This document shows positions 8,555 to 18,741 of a DNA stretch of 64,000 nucleotides, piece by piece; within the stretch, counting starts at the first letter, position 1, and each line of letters opens with the position of its first letter. Origin of the DNA: Plantago ovata (taxonomy: Eukaryota; Streptophyta; Magnoliopsida; Lamiales; Plantaginaceae); the NCBI GenBank assembly GCA_028274465.1, contig CM051458.1, positions 53,309,253 to 53,373,252 on the forward strand. Reading direction: 5' to 3'. Below the pieces are notes generated by a model that was given only the letters and a program-made list of their open reading frames with translations, was not told where the DNA came from and did not search any database. The translations under genes and the position numbers were made by a program.

Positions 8555-9160
8555 CTAAGAAAGCTGTGCGGTTTCAGCAATCTCCCTTGTCTCTGAATTG
8601 ACAAGTTGAGCAGAAGCATCTTGACCTTTAAGCTCACTGCTTGTCATGAAGAGTTCAATTGACTTGTTGGATGATTCTTTAATCTCCAACTCCATTTGTT
8701 TGCTTAAATCTTCCAGTACAAGCTGGACTTTGTCAATTGAAGTCTTGGGTGAACTTGGGCCAGCATTCTCAGTATCAAGAGATGCGTCTTTGAATGATGC
8801 TTCTTGAGTTTCAGCAACTTCAGGAACTGGAACCATTGCTATCTCAGCAACTGGTCCATCAGCAAGCTGGGTTTCAGCAACTTGATGTGTTGCTTGTTCA
8901 GCAACCATCTGTTCAGCAGCATCAGCAAGTGCCGCTCTTTGCAGATCAGCAGCAATGTCGCTTACTGGTTCCATGGTTGGATCATCTAGATTCTCTACAA
9001 TGTAGATATCTGGGACTTGGGCAGGAATTTCATTTCCACTGCCTTGTGGTCTATTCTTAGTAGAGTTGTCAACGTTAAGTTGATTGTTGAAGGCTTCCGC
9101 AAACACTTCAACATTGCTGATGTATGTTTCAGTAATTATTTCAGGAACATCTACTGGCAA
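8555..9160 (-). CDS. Sirevirus 3' accessory ORF, VAE-repeat segment (copy 1)
   Basis: A 201-codon acidic segment with the tripeptide VAE recurring (VAEQATHQVAETQLADGPVAE). Each VAE comes from GTTGCTGA(A/G), the coding form of the element-wide TTGCTGA word. It is probably disordered and I recognise no domain. It ends at a TAG at 8555. The duplicate at 12612-13421 has CAG at the matching place and reads on into I3, so the stop is either a real mutation or an error in this copy. Confidence 0.6.
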   Translation of the reverse strand: MPVDVPEIITETYISNVEVFAEAFNNQLNVDNSTKNRPQGSGNEIPAQVPDIYIVENLDDPTMEPVSDIAADLQRAALADAAEQMVAEQATHQVAETQLADGPVAEIAMVPVPEVAETQEASFKDASLDTENAGPSSPKTSIDKVQLVLEDLSKQMELEIKESSNKSIELFMTSSELKGQDASAQLVNSETREIAETAQLS

Positions 9161-9639
9161 ATGCGTTTCAGCATTTGTCTGGGAATTGTCTGAGGGGTCT
9201 TGGACATTAGGGACTGACTGAGAAGCCAGTGTCTTCTTTCTTTGTTACTTGTCCGTTTCCTCTTAGGTACGGGATTTGCTGATGACGCTGCAGTCTGAGT
9301 GTCATCATCAGCTTTCCTCTTTCTTCTTTTAGATTTCTCCAGTTTCCCAGAGTCATCTATTGTTGCATTTTCAGCAACGGCTGTTGTACACGTACCTTGT
9401 TGATTTTCTACAGCAGTTTCATTTGTGTTACCACCACCAACAGCAGTTTCATCTCTAAGTTGCTGAGTGGTAACATCTGCAGCTGTTGTATACCTTTCTT
9501 GCTGGCTTGTGCTGACAACACTTGCAGTTGTTGTCTTCTTGGATTTCTTTCTAGCAATCTTAGGTACATTCTGCTTGTAGAAGGACCTTCCACATTGCAC
9601 ACAGATTTCTTGATTGGCAATGGGTTTCTTAGCTGAATC
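9151..9639 (-). CDS. Sirevirus 3' accessory ORF, basic/Thr-rich segment (copy 1)
   Basis: Begins at a likely 3' splice site (9640) and encodes a short CxxC-like start (EICVQCGRSFYKQ), a Lys-rich stretch (KKSKKTTTA), Thr/Ala/Gln low complexity, and two nuclear-localisation-like clusters (SKRRKRKADDD, PVPKRKRTSNKE). It is in a different frame from the upstream exon-like segment 9717-9935, and the 77-nt intron-like 9640-9716 brings the two into register. The function is unknown, but the basic clusters suggest nuclear targeting or nucleic-acid binding (inference). Confidence 0.6.
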   Translation of the reverse strand, partial: DSAKKPIANQEICVQCGRSFYKQNVPKIARKKSKKTTTASVVSTSQQERYTTAADVTTQQLRDETAVGGGNTNETAVENQQGTCTTAVAENATIDDSGKLEKSKRRKRKADDDTQTAASSANPVPKRKRTSNKERRHWLLSQSLMSKTPQTIPRQMLKRICQ

Positions 9640-9716
9640 CTGAAATGTTCAAGGATATAGCATATCTTGATTCCATACATAACTGGAAAAGAAGGTGAGA
9701 CCTTGTTGTCTTCTAC
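9640..9716 (-). other. Frame-restoring intron-like segment (77 nt)
   Basis: On the minus strand AAAG precedes GTAGAAGAC, and the segment ends TTGAACATTTCAG before GATTCAGC. Its length is 3n+2, exactly what is needed to join the upstream frame (...FKVK) to the downstream frame (DSAKKP...). The same sequence is in the second copy (about 13900-13976). Confidence 0.65.
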
Positions 9717-10531
9717 CTTTACTTTAAACTTAGTAACACAATCAACAAGCCTGTTGAAAATGTACTTAGCCCAGTTAAGTTTCGAGTTGTTCTCATGGAT
9801 ATGCATCAGCAATGGCCATCTTCTCAGTCCTACTTGGTCAATTCCTCCGACTTGGGAGTCAAGAACTTTAATTAGTAGCAGAGCTACTAGACCAAGTGAA
9901 GGACAGAGATGCTTTCTCTTAACGTGCTTGTCCAAGTCACGGGAGCTATCTCGCCTTTCTTCATTTTTGCATTTCTGACGTCACTGTAGAAAGCTTCAAT
10001 TTCTTCGTCAGTAGCAGTGACGTCATCTTCAGTTCCAGTGGTTGGAATCTGAAAAATCTCCGCTAAATCAGTCCATTTCAGGACGATTTGCGTGTTCTGA
10101 ACTGTAGTAAGGATCACTTTTTCAGTGACTCCTTTACTGTCTGTAAGGGACTGGATTTCTGCATTATTGTAGAACTCCATGGTATCAATCATGCTCACTT
10201 GCTTAGTGCGAGCAGAGATAAAGTTCATGAGGCCTTGCTGCTTGATGAACTCAAGCGCCTCTTCATTTTGGTCATCAAGTTCTTGTTCATAAAAGTACCT
10301 AATGTACTTTTCTTTTGCAAATCCTCCCCATTGCATCAACATCTCACACTTTGCAGTGTCAAGATATGACGGAGGCATAGGTTTTTCAGTGATTCGGTCG
10401 TTTTTCAACACAACTTTCGTTGTGTTTTGGGTCAGAGAAGTCACCGGAGCAGTCACCGGAGCAATGCGTGTTTCAGCACTGTCAACCTTTGACGATTTTG
10501 AGGACTTAGATGACTGTCTCTTGGGAGCCAT
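9717..10531 (-). CDS. Sirevirus 3' accessory ORF, N-terminal segment (copy 1)
   Basis: Starts at the ATG at 10531 (MAPKRQSSKSSKSSKVDSAE), the start shared by both copies. An upstream in-frame ATG at 10564 is less likely. The segment has a basic Ser-rich head, then a folded-looking part (EMLMQWGGFAKEKYIRYFYE; LKWTDLAEIFQIP), and continues in another frame at 9935-9717 with a hydrophobic patch (PSLGLVALLLIKVLDS). That patch resembles Gag or plant-transposon-protein regions in similar positions, but I cannot name it. The frame break near 9920 corresponds to one T that the second copy has and this one lacks. The product is otherwise unrecognised. Confidence 0.65.
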
Positions 10532-11580
10532 TTCTTTATATAGAGCAAGAAATTGTACGAACAAGATAGTTTGCTTTTTGACCGGAGGTACAGTAGTTTC
10601 AGGCTAGAAATTGCAGAGAAGGAAATGTGAGTTAAAGAATTTTGTCATTTCTCTAACTCCTTCTTTATATAGTGTCCTCTGGTGTGTGAGAAACTCAATC
10701 GTTTTGATTCTCAGCAAGGGTAAAACAGAGAAACACTGGAGATAGTGGAGCCTTTGCATTGAATGCGTAGTGGCCCACTAACTAAAACCGTCAGAGCACT
10801 CTCTCTCTTTGTTTTGTTAGCCGTTAGATTAATAACTCCTTTAATCAATGGCCACGATTGAATTTCATGTCATGATTTATTGCGAGTTTATCTGTGCCAG
10901 CTTAACGTCACAAATTGATTTTACCGAGTAATAGGGATAGATTGCTTGCTGAAATAGACAAGAATCTTTTCAGCGAGTTTGAATTAACATCTAATACTTG
11001 CTGAAAGTTCCCCCTTACTTAGAATCTCATATTTTCTAAGTTTAAAAGATATTTCTGATTTCCCGTATCAGTAATTCTTTTTGCAATTTGAGACATCCTT
11101 TGGTAAAATCGAGAGATGAGATTTGCTCTTTTTCTGATTCCGTTTCAAAAATTTCTTTGATACTTGAATACCTGTTCAGTATCTTTTGATTGTCTAAGTA
11201 CCCGTCTCAGCAATCCTTAAGTTCTTTCACTTACTGAGTTCCTGTCTCAGCAAGTGATCACGTTTCCTAACAAATACCTGTTTTGAAGAATTACTTGTTG
11301 AATGCCTGTTTCAGCAATCATGTTGTGACTTATCATTTCTTAGAAGAAATCAGTGACTTGGTCTTTTGAACATGAATACTTTGGCTTGCTGAAACCTGTT
11401 TCAGCATTCTGCCAAGTGTATCCTTTATTGAGGTAGTTCAATCAATCCAAGGTTTATACCTTAACAATGCGAACCTATTATCCGTAGGGGTTGGTAAGAT
11501 GTCAGCAAGCTGATCTTCAGTACCAAACTTCACACCTCAATATCACTTATCCAAATGTCTCTAATGAAACTGATGTCTAA
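10532..11580 (-). promoter_or_regulatory. Region between RNase H and the 3' ORFs (copy 1), with TATA-like box
   Basis: About 900 nt of non-coding sequence, plus the last 140 nt or so of an RNase H copy next to the gap. On the minus strand CTATATAAAG lies at 10672-10663, about 130 nt upstream of the ATG at 10531. A second TATATAAAG is directly before the ATG. TTGCTGA/TCAGCAA words are dense (about 10930-11430). This could hold an internal promoter or a splice acceptor for a subgenomic RNA. Single-base indels relative to 14791-15858 increase toward the gap. Confidence 0.5.
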
Positions 11581-11680
11581 NNNNNNNNNNNNNNNNNNNN
11601 NNNNNNNNNNNNNNNNNNNNNNNNNNNNNNNNNNNNNNNNNNNNNNNNNNNNNNNNNNNNNNNNNNNNNNNNNNNNNNNN
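11581..11680. other. Assembly gap of 100 N
   Basis: Exactly 100 undetermined bases, the conventional size for a gap of unknown length. It is flanked by the two copies of the 4.2-kb block. Confidence 0.99.
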
Positions 11681-11692
11681 TTGATTTTCGCA

Positions 11693-12622
11693 TCAGCAGG
11701 AGGGAGGTTGAGATTCTTGCTGAGATTGTTGTTGTTCAGCTTGCTGATTGTCAGAGGGATTAGTTTCAGCAGCTGTCAACTTTAATCCACCAGCACCAGG
11801 ACTTGGACCTTGATTGTCATCATCGTCATCCTTTTTTGTCCTTAGAATCTTTTTCATCATCACTTGGATCAGTGGGAATGTTCTCATCTTCTTCTTCTTC
11901 TTCATCATCTGTCAAATGACTAGCTCAACGTGCTTATACAAAGCAACACTTGTCACTTCCTCTTCCTCAGTTAGTTTGTGGGGATCAGCCACCACAGGAA
12001 CAAAAGAGCCTTGAGCATCACAGCTTGTTCAGCTGGAGAGGCACTCTTAAATTTGGCCTTCATATTCTCTCTGATTTGAGCAATCAGATTTGAACTCATT
12101 GCTGAGAATATGTCATTTCTTCAGGAAGGATGGAGTGGACAAATGTTTCGAGCTTCAGCAGTGAAGATCTCTTTTCTCATTTGAGAGATGAAGGTGAAGA
12201 TCTGAGAAGTCCATTCTCCTATATCTTTGCCAGTTGCTGACGGACTTAGCAACTCTTGACAAAGTTGTCCTCTTGAAGCTCAAGTAAAGTTCTTCAGAAC
12301 TTACTTGCTGATCTTCAGTGATGAGTACCACTTCAGTGGTCTCCTTTTGAGCCTGAAAAAGAATTTTATTTAGATCAGGATTGGTTTGGAGAATGTTTTA
12401 GAGTTAAATCTGAAACATGATTTACCTGCTGAGAGTCAGCAAGCTCATGTAGTACAATTTCCATTCCATGAGGAGCTTGAGTAGCATCCTCCATTTGTTC
12501 ATCCTGAAATAAATTAAATTAGACACAAGTACTAAGCTGTCAAACTTAGTTTTTATACCAAAATTATTAACTACCTGCTGAGCAGGGAGTGTTGGTTCTG
12601 GTGCAGAGGCTTCAGCAACCAT
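11693..12622 (-). pseudogene. Accessory ORF acidic segment (copy 2)
   Basis: Equivalent of 7409-8359, fragmented by many one-base deletions (open pieces at 12622-12422 and 11908-11693). The encoded motifs are the same (MVAEASAPEPTLPAQQ; KKDDDDDNQGPSPG). The breaks probably reflect poor consensus near the gap rather than biology. Confidence 0.6.
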
Positions 12623-13421
12623 CTGACTTGCATCTTGAGAAGTCTGTAGAGAAAGAATAATTTAGCAAAAGAACAATTTCAGAATTTGAAGTTTTACTGA
12701 TGGTTGAATTAACTACCTGCTGAGGAAGGACAGGTTGTGGCTCAGTCCTTTCAGCATTAACAGTTTCTTCAGCTTCTTGGACTGTTTCTTCAGCAGACTT
12801 CTGATTTTGCTCTAACTGAGAAAGCTGTGCGGTTTCAGCAATCTCCCTTGTCTCTGAATTGACAAGTTGAGCAGAAGCATCTTGACCTTTAAGCTCACTG
12901 CTTGTCATGAAGAGTTCAATTGACTTGTTGGATGATTCTTCAATCTCCAACTCCATTTGTTTGCTTAAATCTTCCAGTACAAGCTGGACTTTGTCAATTG
13001 AAGTCTTGGGTGAACTTGGGCCAGTATTCTCAGCATCAAGAGATGCGTCTTTGAATGATGCTTCTTGAGTTTCAGCAACTTCAGGAACTGGAACCATTGC
13101 TATCTCAGCAACTGGTCCATCAGCAAGCTGGGTTTCAGCAACTTGATGAGTTGCTTGTTCAGCAACCATCTGTTCAGCAGCATCAGCAAGTGCCGCTCTT
13201 TGCAGATCAGCAGCAATGTCGCTTACTGGTTCCATGGTTGGATCATCTAGATTATCTACAATGTAGATATCTGGGACTTGGGCAGGAATTTCATTTCCAC
13301 TGCCTTGTGGTCTATTCTCAGTAGAGTTATCAACGTTAAGTTGATTGTTGAAGGCTTCCGCAAACACTTCAACATTGCTGATGTATGTTTCAGTAATTAT
13401 TTCAGCAACATCTACTGGCAA
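12612..13421 (-). CDS. Accessory ORF VAE-repeat segment (copy 2)
   Basis: Equivalent of 8555-9160 but longer. It reads through the position where copy 1 has TAG and continues (QNQKSAEETVQEAEETV) to the CAGCAG/GTAG junction of I3 before losing frame to a one-base deletion. This supports I3 and its neighbours belonging to one long reading frame. Confidence 0.6.
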   Translation of the reverse strand: MPVDVAEIITETYISNVEVFAEAFNNQLNVDNSTENRPQGSGNEIPAQVPDIYIVDNLDDPTMEPVSDIAADLQRAALADAAEQMVAEQATHQVAETQLADGPVAEIAMVPVPEVAETQEASFKDASLDAENTGPSSPKTSIDKVQLVLEDLSKQMELEIEESSNKSIELFMTSSELKGQDASAQLVNSETREIAETAQLSQLEQNQKSAEETVQEAEETVNAERTEPQPVLPQQVVNSTISKTSNSEIVLLLNYSFSTDFSRCKSDGC

Positions 13422-13428
13422 ATGCGTT

Positions 13429-14072
13429 TCAGCATTTGTCTGGGAATTGACTGAGGGTCTTGGACATTGGGGACTGACTGAGAAGCCAGTGTCTTCTTTC
13501 TTTTGTTACTTGTCCGTTTCCTCTTAGGTACGGGATTTGCTGATGACGCTGCAGTCTGAGTGTCATCATCAGCTTTCCTCTTTTTCTTTTAGATTTCTCC
13601 AGTTTCCCAGAGTCATCTATTGTTGCATTTTCAGCAACGGCTGTTGTACACGTACCTTGTTGATTTTCTACAGCAGTTTCATTTGTGTTACCACCACCAA
13701 CAGCAGTTTCATCTCTAAGTTGCTGAGTGGTAACATCTGCAGCTGTTGTATACCTTTCTTGCTGGCTTGTGCTGACAACATTTGCAGTTGTTGTCTTCTT
13801 GGATTTCTTTCCAGCAATCTTAGGTACATTCTGCTTGTAGAAGATCTTCCCACATTGCACACAGATTTCTTGATTGGCAATGGGTTTCTTAGCTGAATCC
13901 TGAAATGTTCAAGGATATAGCATATCTTGATTCCATACATAACTGGAAAGGAAGGTGAGACCTTGTTGTCTTCTACCTTTACCTTAAACTTAGTAACACA
14001 ATCAACAAGCCTGTTGAAAATGTACTTAGCCCAGTTAAGTTCCGATTTATTCTCATGGATATGCATCAGCAA
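13429..14072 (-). CDS. Accessory ORF middle segments (copy 2)
   Basis: Equivalent of 9151-9935. It has the frame ending ILEHF, the 77-nt intron-like segment (about 13900-13976), and the basic Thr-rich segment with KKSKKTTTA. A missing base after KSKRK shifts the frame relative to copy 1. Confidence 0.55.
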
Positions 14073-14337
14073 TGGCCATCTTCTCAGGCCTACTTGGTCA
14101 ATTCCTCCAACTTGGGAGTCAAGAACTTTAATCAGTAGCAGAGCTACTAGACCAAGTGAAGGCAGAGATGCTTTCTCTTAACGTGCTTTGTCCAAGTCAC
14201 GGGAGCTATCTCGCCTTTCTTCATTTTTGCATTTCTGACGTCACTGTAGAAAGCTTCAATTTCTTCGTCAGTAGCAGTGACGTCATCTTCAGTTCCAGTG
14301 GTTGGAATCTGAAAAATCTCCGCTAAATCAGTCCATT

Positions 14338-14790
14338 TCAGGACGATTTGCGTGTTCTGAACATAGTAAGGATCACTTTTTCAGTGACTCCATTACTGTC
14401 TGTAAGGGACTGGATTTCTGCATTATTGTAGAACTCCATGGTATCAATCATGCTCACTTGCTTAGTGCGAGCAGAGATAAAGTTCATGAGGCCTTGCTGC
14501 TTGATGAACTCAAGCGCCTCTTCATTTTGGTCATCAAGTTCTTGTTCATAAAAGTACCTAATGTACTTTTCTTTTGCAAATCCTCCCCATTGCATCAACA
14601 TCTCACACTTTGCAGTGTCAAGATATGACGGAGGCATAGGTTTTTCAGTGATTCGGTCGTTTTTCAACACAACTTTCGTTGTGTTTTGGGTCAGAGAAGT
14701 CACCGGAGCAGTCACCGGAGCAATGCGTGTTTCAGCACTGTCAACCTTTGACGATTTTGAGGACTTAGATGACTGTCTCTTGGGAGCCAT
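14338..14790 (-). CDS. Accessory ORF N-terminal segment (copy 2)
   Basis: Starts MAPKRQSSKSSKSSKVDSAE as at 10531 and is nearly identical for 140 codons. The frame is lost near 14360, where one base present in copy 1 is missing. Upstream on the minus strand is the same CTATATAAAG box (14932-14923). Confidence 0.65.
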   Translation of the reverse strand: MAPKRQSSKSSKSSKVDSAETRIAPVTAPVTSLTQNTTKVVLKNDRITEKPMPPSYLDTAKCEMLMQWGGFAKEKYIRYFYEQELDDQNEEALEFIKQQGLMNFISARTKQVSMIDTMEFYNNAEIQSLTDSNGVTEKVILTMFRTRKSS

Positions 14791-15697
14791 TTCTTTATAT
14801 AGAGCAAGAAATTGTACGAAAAAGATAGTTTGCTTTTTGACCGGAGGTACAGTAGTTTCAGGCTAGAAATTGCAGAGAAAGGAAATGTGAGTTAAAGAAT
14901 TTTGTCATTTCTCTAACTCCTTCTTTATATAGTGTCTCTGGTGTGTGAGAAACTCAATCGATTTGAGTTCTCAGCAAGGGTAAAACAGAGAAACACTGGA
15001 GATAGTGGAGCCTTTGCATTGAATGCGTAGTGGCCCACTAACTAAAACCGTCAGAGCACTCTCTCTCTTTGTTTTGTTAGCCGTTAGATTAATAACTCCT
15101 TTTAATCAATGGCCACGATTGAATTTCATGTCATGATTATTGCGAGTTTATCTGTGCCAGCTTAACGTCACAAATTGATTTTACCGAGTAATAAGGGATA
15201 GATTGCTTGCTGAAATAGACAAGAATCTTTTCAGCGAGTTTGAATTAACAATCTAGATACTTGCTGAAAGTTCCCCCTTACTTAGATATCTCATATTTTC
15301 TAAGTTTAAAAGATATTTCTGATTTCCCGTATCAGTAAATTCTTTTTGCAATTTGAGACATCCTTTGGTAAAATCTGAGAGATGAGATTTTGCTCTTTTT
15401 CTGAATTCCCGTTTCAGAAAATTCCTTTGATACTTGAATACCTGTTTCAGTATCTTTTGATTGTCTAAGTACCCGTCTCAGCAATCCTTAAGTTCTTTCA
15501 CTTACTGAGTTCCTGTCTCAGCAAGTGATCAAGTTTCCTAACAAATACCTGTTTTGAAGGAATTACTTGTTGAATGCCTGTTTCAGCAATCATGTTGTGA
15601 CTTATCATTTCTTAGAAGAAATCAGTGACTTGGTCTTTTGGACAGGAATACTTTGGCTTGCTGAATACCTGTTTCAGCATTCTGCCAAGTGTATCCT
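14791..15697 (-). promoter_or_regulatory. RNase H to 3'-ORF intergenic region (copy 2)
   Basis: About 900 nt of non-coding sequence, rich in TTGCTGA/TCAGCAA words (especially 15200-15690). It contains the TATA-like box at 14923-14932 and a pyrimidine-rich stretch ending TTTCTAG before the ORF, which could act as a splice acceptor. No ORF of its own. Confidence 0.5.
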
Positions 15698-16420
15698 TTA
15701 TTGAGGTAGTTCAATCAATCCAAGGTTATACCTTAGCATTGCGAACCTATTATCCGGTAGGGGCTTGGTAAAGATGTCAGCAAGCTGATCTTCAGTACCT
15801 ACTTTCACAACCTCAATATCACCTTTTTCCACATGATCTCTAATGAAATGATGTCTAATATCAATGTGCTTGGTCCTAGAGTGAAACTTAGGATTTTGCG
15901 TAATTGCAATAGCACTTGTATTATCACAAAAGATTGGTGTTTTCTTTGCAGAAATACCATAATCTCTTAATTGTTGCTGAATCCATAGGATTTGAGCTGT
16001 GCAACAACCAGCTGCAATGTATTCAGATTCAGTAGATGAATTGGCGACACACGTTTGCTTCTTGCTGAACCATGATATTAATCTAGTACCCAAAAACTGA
16101 CAAGTTCCAGAGGTACTTTTTCTATCAAGAGTTGATCCACCATGATCAGCATCAGAATAGCCAACCAATTCAAGTCCAGAATCTTTTGGATACCATAATC
16201 CAACATTGACTGTACCTTTAACATATTTCAGTATTTTAATTGCCTTTTTGTAGTGTGATTCTCTTGGATCCGATTGGAATCTTGCACACACACAAACAGC
16301 ATACTGAATGTCAGGTCTACTTGCTGTTAAATACAACAAGGAACCAATGAGCTTCCTATACTTGTGTTCTTCAACACTTTTGTCCTCTTTAGTATAGCCC
16401 AATTTGGTACCAACACTCAT
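15698..16420 (-). CDS. pol: Sirevirus RNase H domain
   Basis: A 240-codon C-terminal part of the pol polyprotein. The copia RNase H acidic residues are visible in order: SDADHGG, STESEYIAA, CDNTSAI. The conserved end TKHIDIRHHFIRD and EDQLADIFTKPLP is also present. It degrades the RNA strand during reverse transcription. The stop at 15698 ends pol. The frame is +1 relative to the RT fragment upstream and the two pieces overlap by 4 nt. Confidence 0.92.
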   Translation of the reverse strand: MSVGTKLGYTKEDKSVEEHKYRKLIGSLLYLTASRPDIQYAVCVCARFQSDPRESHYKKAIKILKYVKGTVNVGLWYPKDSGLELVGYSDADHGGSTLDRKSTSGTCQFLGTRLISWFSKKQTCVANSSTESEYIAAGCCTAQILWIQQQLRDYGISAKKTPIFCDNTSAIAITQNPKFHSRTKHIDIRHHFIRDHVEKGDIEVVKVGTEDQLADIFTKPLPDNRFAMLRYNLGLIELPQ

Positions 16421-17128
16421 AGGGATCTTTTCAGGTTTTCATCCTCTTTGATCCTAAACTTTATGAGCATTTCTTTCGCATACTTTGCTTGATTTATGAA
16501 TATTCCATCTTTGAGTTGCTTGACTTGCAACCCTAGGAAATAATTCAATTTTCCCATCATACTCATTTCAAACTTATTTGTCATGAGTTTGGCAAAATCA
16601 TCACAAAGTTGCTTGTCCTTAGATCCAAAAATTATGTCATCCACATAAATTTGAACTAAGATTAATTTACCATCATGGTTCATGGTAAAAAGAGTTTTGT
16701 CAACTTCACCTTTCTTGAAATCATTTCCAGCAAGAACTTAGCTAAGGTATCATACCATGCTCTTGGTGCTTGCTTTAGACCATATACAGCTTTCTGAAGC
16801 TTATATACCATCTTGGTTTCTGAGGGAAGTTCAAAGCCAGGGGTTGTTCTAGGTAGACTTCTTCAGCAAGTTCACCATTTAAGAATGCACTCTTAACATC
16901 CATTTGGTAAACAATGAAGTCATTGTGAGCAGCAAAGGCCAAGAAAAGCCTAATTGCATCCAATCTTGCAACTGGAGCGTAAGACTCATCATAGTCCAAT
17001 CCTTCAGTCTGACAGTAACCTTGAGCAACTAAACGTGCTTTGTTTCTTGTTACTTCACCAGACTCGCTCAGCTTGTTTCTGAACACCCACTTTGTACCAA
17101 TAGCTTTCTTATTTTCAGCAAGTGGCAC
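16417..17128 (-). pseudogene. pol: Sirevirus reverse transcriptase, two frames
   Basis: 17128-16775 holds the RT N-terminal part ([53 protein letters not shown]). 16683-16417 holds the catalytic YVDDIIFGS and the LNYFLGLQVKQ motif. About 90 nt between them are out of frame. Domain content is complete but the frame is broken at least twice. Confidence 0.88.
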
Positions 17129-18741
17129 AAGTTCCAGACTTTGTTTCTTTCAAATTGATCCAATTCTTCTTGCATTGCCTTTATCCATTCAGAATGCTTC
17201 AAAGCTTCTTCTATGGTTTTAGGTTCAATTTCTGAAACAAAGCAAGAGAATAAAGATTCTACTTCTACGACAGTTGCTTCTTCAGCAAGTCCTTGAGTAG
17301 CTTTGGATCTAGTCACTTGGCGTTTATTAATATCGCCAATCATATCCGTAGAGGGATGATCTCTAATCCATTTATTAACAGGTTTCCTGTTGATGGATCA
17401 GGATACGTTTGCTCATCAGCATGTGACTCTTCAGTATGTACTTGTTCAGTACTACTGGGAATTTGTGTCTCTGCTGAGATTTGATCGTCAGCAACTGCTT
17501 GCTCAGCATTGCTGGGTTGAGATATTTCATCAGCAGGCACTGGAGATTGCGTAATTTCAGCAACTTCCGGAGCAACCGCATCTTTTGCTGGAAATTCCTT
17601 GTGGTGAACTATATTTATCTTGTCATGACTCGGGGGAGGAGAATCATTGTCAGAATCATCATTTAGTTCAATTGACTTGATTTGCCTAGCATCAGATTCA
17701 GTTCTTTGCTCATGTATGATTAGCTTTTTCATACATTCTGATATTTCTTCTTCAGCAGGCACACCTTGCGTCTTTTCGTAGAATACAACATGCACAGATT
17801 CTTCAATCTTTTGTGCCTTTTTGTTGTAAACTCTGTAAGCTTTACTATGCAAGGAGTAGCCAAGAAATATCGCTTCGTCTGCCTTTGGTTGAAATGTTCT
17901 TAGGTATTCTCTACCATTGTTAAGAACGAAACACTTACAACCAAATACTCTTAGATGAGTGATTGTTAGGAGGTCTTCCAACAAACAATTCATAAGGAGT
18001 TTTGTTGTATTCCTTAGTAATCAAACATCTATTCTGAGTATAGCAGGCGGTATTAATCGCTTCAACCCAGTAAGCCTCACTTATCTCAGTGTCAGCAAGC
18101 ATTGTTCTTGCGGCTTCTTTCAGGGTACGACTCTTCCGTTCAGCAACACCATTTTGTTGTGGTGTCCTTACTGAGGATAACTGATGTTGAATACCTTTGG
18201 AGGTACAATATTCAGTTATGTACTGGTTTACAAACTCAGTACCATGGTCTGTCCTTATGACTCTTACCTTGTCATTTTTCATGACTTCAAGCTTATTCTG
18301 CAAGTTAGGTATTTCAGTCTTGGTTTCAGATTTGTGCTTGATGAATACTACCCAAGTGAATCTTGAATAGTCATCTACCACGACTAGACCATACTTCTTA
18401 CCAGCATAGCTTGTTGAAGAAGATTCAAACAAGTCCATGTGTAAGAGTTGTAATGGTTTTGTAGTTGACGGTACTGCCTTGTTCTTAAAAGAAGATTTGG
18501 TTTGCTTTCCTTGCTGACATGCATTGCAAACACCATCCTTCTTAAAAGTAACCCTAGGTAATCCAACTACAAGTGCCTTTTTAGACAGCTTATTCAGCGT
18601 CTTGAAGTTTAGATGACTTGTTCGTTTATGCCATAACCATGCTTTTTCAGCAAGGCAATCATGATCTGAGACAAGGCATTTTTCAACGTTTGCTAAAGAC
18701 CAATCAACGGTGTACAAGCCTCCTGATCTTCTTGCAATCAT
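17068..18741 (-). pseudogene. pol: Sirevirus integrase and linker, frameshifted
   Basis: 18741-17935 encodes the integrase: HHCC zinc site (HKRTSHLN ... CNACQQGK), and core D, D, E in MDLFESS, IRTDHGTEF and PQQNGVAERKSRTL. 17993-17340 continues with GCKCFVLNNGRE, FLGYS and a long acidic low-complexity linker rich in AE dipeptides. 17343-17068 leads into RT. Three or more frame changes are visible. Integrase would insert the cDNA and make the 5-bp TSD seen here. Confidence 0.88.

Larger units (their letters stand above)
7409..11580. repeat. 4.2-kb block, copy 1 (left of gap)
   Basis: Collinear with 11681-15858 over its whole length. The differences are mostly single-base insertions or deletions, and are densest near the 100-N gap in both copies. 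Probably two overlapping contig ends that were not merged. Confidence 0.9.
11681..15858. repeat. 4.2-kb block, copy 2 (right of gap)
   Basis: Matches 7409-11580. Its right portion runs naturally into RNase H (15698-16420), so this copy is in the expected element context, while copy 1 is in the expected context at its left end. Confidence 0.9.

Noticed and set aside
8794..9060. Gln/Leu-rich plus-strand frames (8794-9060, 13055-13324)
   Set aside because: Antisense shadows of the VAE-repeat coding region produced by the CAGCAA word.
5240..10531. Envelope glycoprotein in the Sirevirus 3' region
   Set aside because: No signal peptide, transmembrane helix or cysteine pattern was visible; the sequence is charged and low-complexity with nuclear-localisation-like clusters.
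7409..15858. A genuine recent tandem duplication within the Sirevirus
   Set aside because: Possible, but the gap between the copies and the error gradient toward it favour an unmerged overlap; kept as a finding on assembly instead.
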